Shown: positions 5,836 to 6,274 of the stretch, in pieces
Layout: every line of letters starts with the position of its first letter
How positions within the stretch are numbered: the first letter of the stretch is position 1
NCBI GenBank assembly: GCA_014379065.1
Contig: JACMMM010000148.1
Span: 1-6,274, forward strand
Length of the DNA stretch: 6,274 nt
Direction of reading: 5' to 3'
Source: Saprospiraceae bacterium
GTDB taxonomy: Bacteria; Bacteroidota; Bacteroidia; Chitinophagales; Saprospiraceae
Notes under the pieces: model-generated
Told to the model about the DNA's origin: nothing
The model's input: the letters and a program-made list of their open reading frames with translations, nothing else
The model's database searches: none
Program-made: the position numbers and the translations under genes

Positions 5836-6274
5836 TCAAATATTCAACTTTTTCAGTTCTTCTTTCAAATCGCGCAGTGGAAGGCTGCGGTAAGCAAGGC
5901 TAGGCAAGGCTGCGTCGCCCACGTTCATGTCGCGTTGTGCAAATTGCGGCATTCCGTCTTTGATTTTGATGGCAACGACGGTGATTTTTTGGCCTTTTGG
6001 CAAACCGTTGGCAACATACATCCCTTTCGAATTCCGATGGAAGGGCAGCATCGCCTTGATGTCTTTGCATACGGCGTAGAGCGTTGCGTCTTCTGCTTCA
6101 TTTACCAGCACTTCCATCTTCAGGGCAGGGTCGTTATAGAAACGGTCGCAGTTGATCCAGCCGAGTTTGCTCACGGTGGCGACGTAGCCTTGGAGCGCAT
6201 TATCAAGTTGTGTAGGCGATTTAGACGTGAGCAAGGTCTTTTCTTTAATCTCCATTTGCAGGCTGTCTGAAATG
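5836..6274 (-). CDS. Uncharacterised protein, C-terminal part (gene runs off window)
   Basis: The frame is open to the right edge. Codons upstream of the internal ATG at 6255 read ISDSLQ with no stop, so the real start almost certainly lies beyond the window. About 145 residues are visible. Counting from the internal Met, features are a GWINCDRF segment (32-39), a strand-rich stretch LYAVCKDIKAMLPF (61-74), GLPKGQKITVVAIKI (86-100), and a charged tail LRDLKEELKKLNI. I recall 'lGWiNcDrF' with a following 'lpkG.kvtvva' pattern as a recurring C-terminal module in uncharacterised, probably exported, Bacteroidota proteins, but I cannot name the family or give a function. No transmembrane segment is visible in this part. 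A strong hairpin follows the stop codon directly. Confidence 0.75.
   Translation of the reverse strand, partial: ISDSLQMEIKEKTLLTSKSPTQLDNALQGYVATVSKLGWINCDRFYNDPALKMEVLVNEAEDATLYAVCKDIKAMLPFHRNSKGMYVANGLPKGQKITVVAIKIKDGMPQFAQRDMNVGDAALPSLAYRSLPLRDLKEELKKLNI

Overview
The window looks like ordinary chromosomal DNA from a Bacteroidota bacterium, plausibly near the Saprospiria, though the lineage is only a guess. The evidence is a type IX secretion 'plug' protein (DUF5103 family), a PD40/TolB-like propeller protein, a DUF3089 lipoprotein, near-absence of Shine-Dalgarno sequences, and several TAnnTTTG-like promoter boxes. By eye the GC content is intermediate.

Layout, left to right: (1) an AT-rich leader at 1-187; (2) a membrane-anchored family 2 glycosyltransferase on + (188-1369); (3) a structured 218-bp gap holding two opposed CAGTAG-type tandem arrays, a long imperfect inverted repeat and what looks like the C-terminal relic of a four-helix-bundle (23S rRNA IVP/S23-like) gene; (4) a minus-strand pair, an RluA-type pseudouridine synthase (3502-2846) followed after 10 nt by the T9SS plug gene (2835-1588), probably an operon; (5) a 148-bp divergent spacer with an octamer tandem repeat; (6) a DUF3089 alpha/beta-hydrolase lipoprotein on + (3651-4685); (7) a secreted beta-propeller protein on - (5576-4692), whose stop lies 6 bp from the DUF3089 stop; (8) a 259-bp spacer with a direct repeat and a strong hairpin; (9) the C-terminal part of an uncharacterised minus-strand protein that runs off the right edge.

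Functionally this is mostly an envelope and secretion neighbourhood. It has a putative exopolysaccharide-type glycosyltransferase, a periplasmic partner of the SprA translocon, an exported lipoprotein hydrolase and an exported propeller, plus one RNA-modification enzyme co-oriented with the plug gene. I see no phage, CRISPR, toxin-antitoxin, tRNA or rRNA features, and no complete novel system. The most unusual item is the repeat-bounded gene relic between the glycosyltransferase and plug genes. Its CAGTAG arrays contain the stop codons of both flanking genes.
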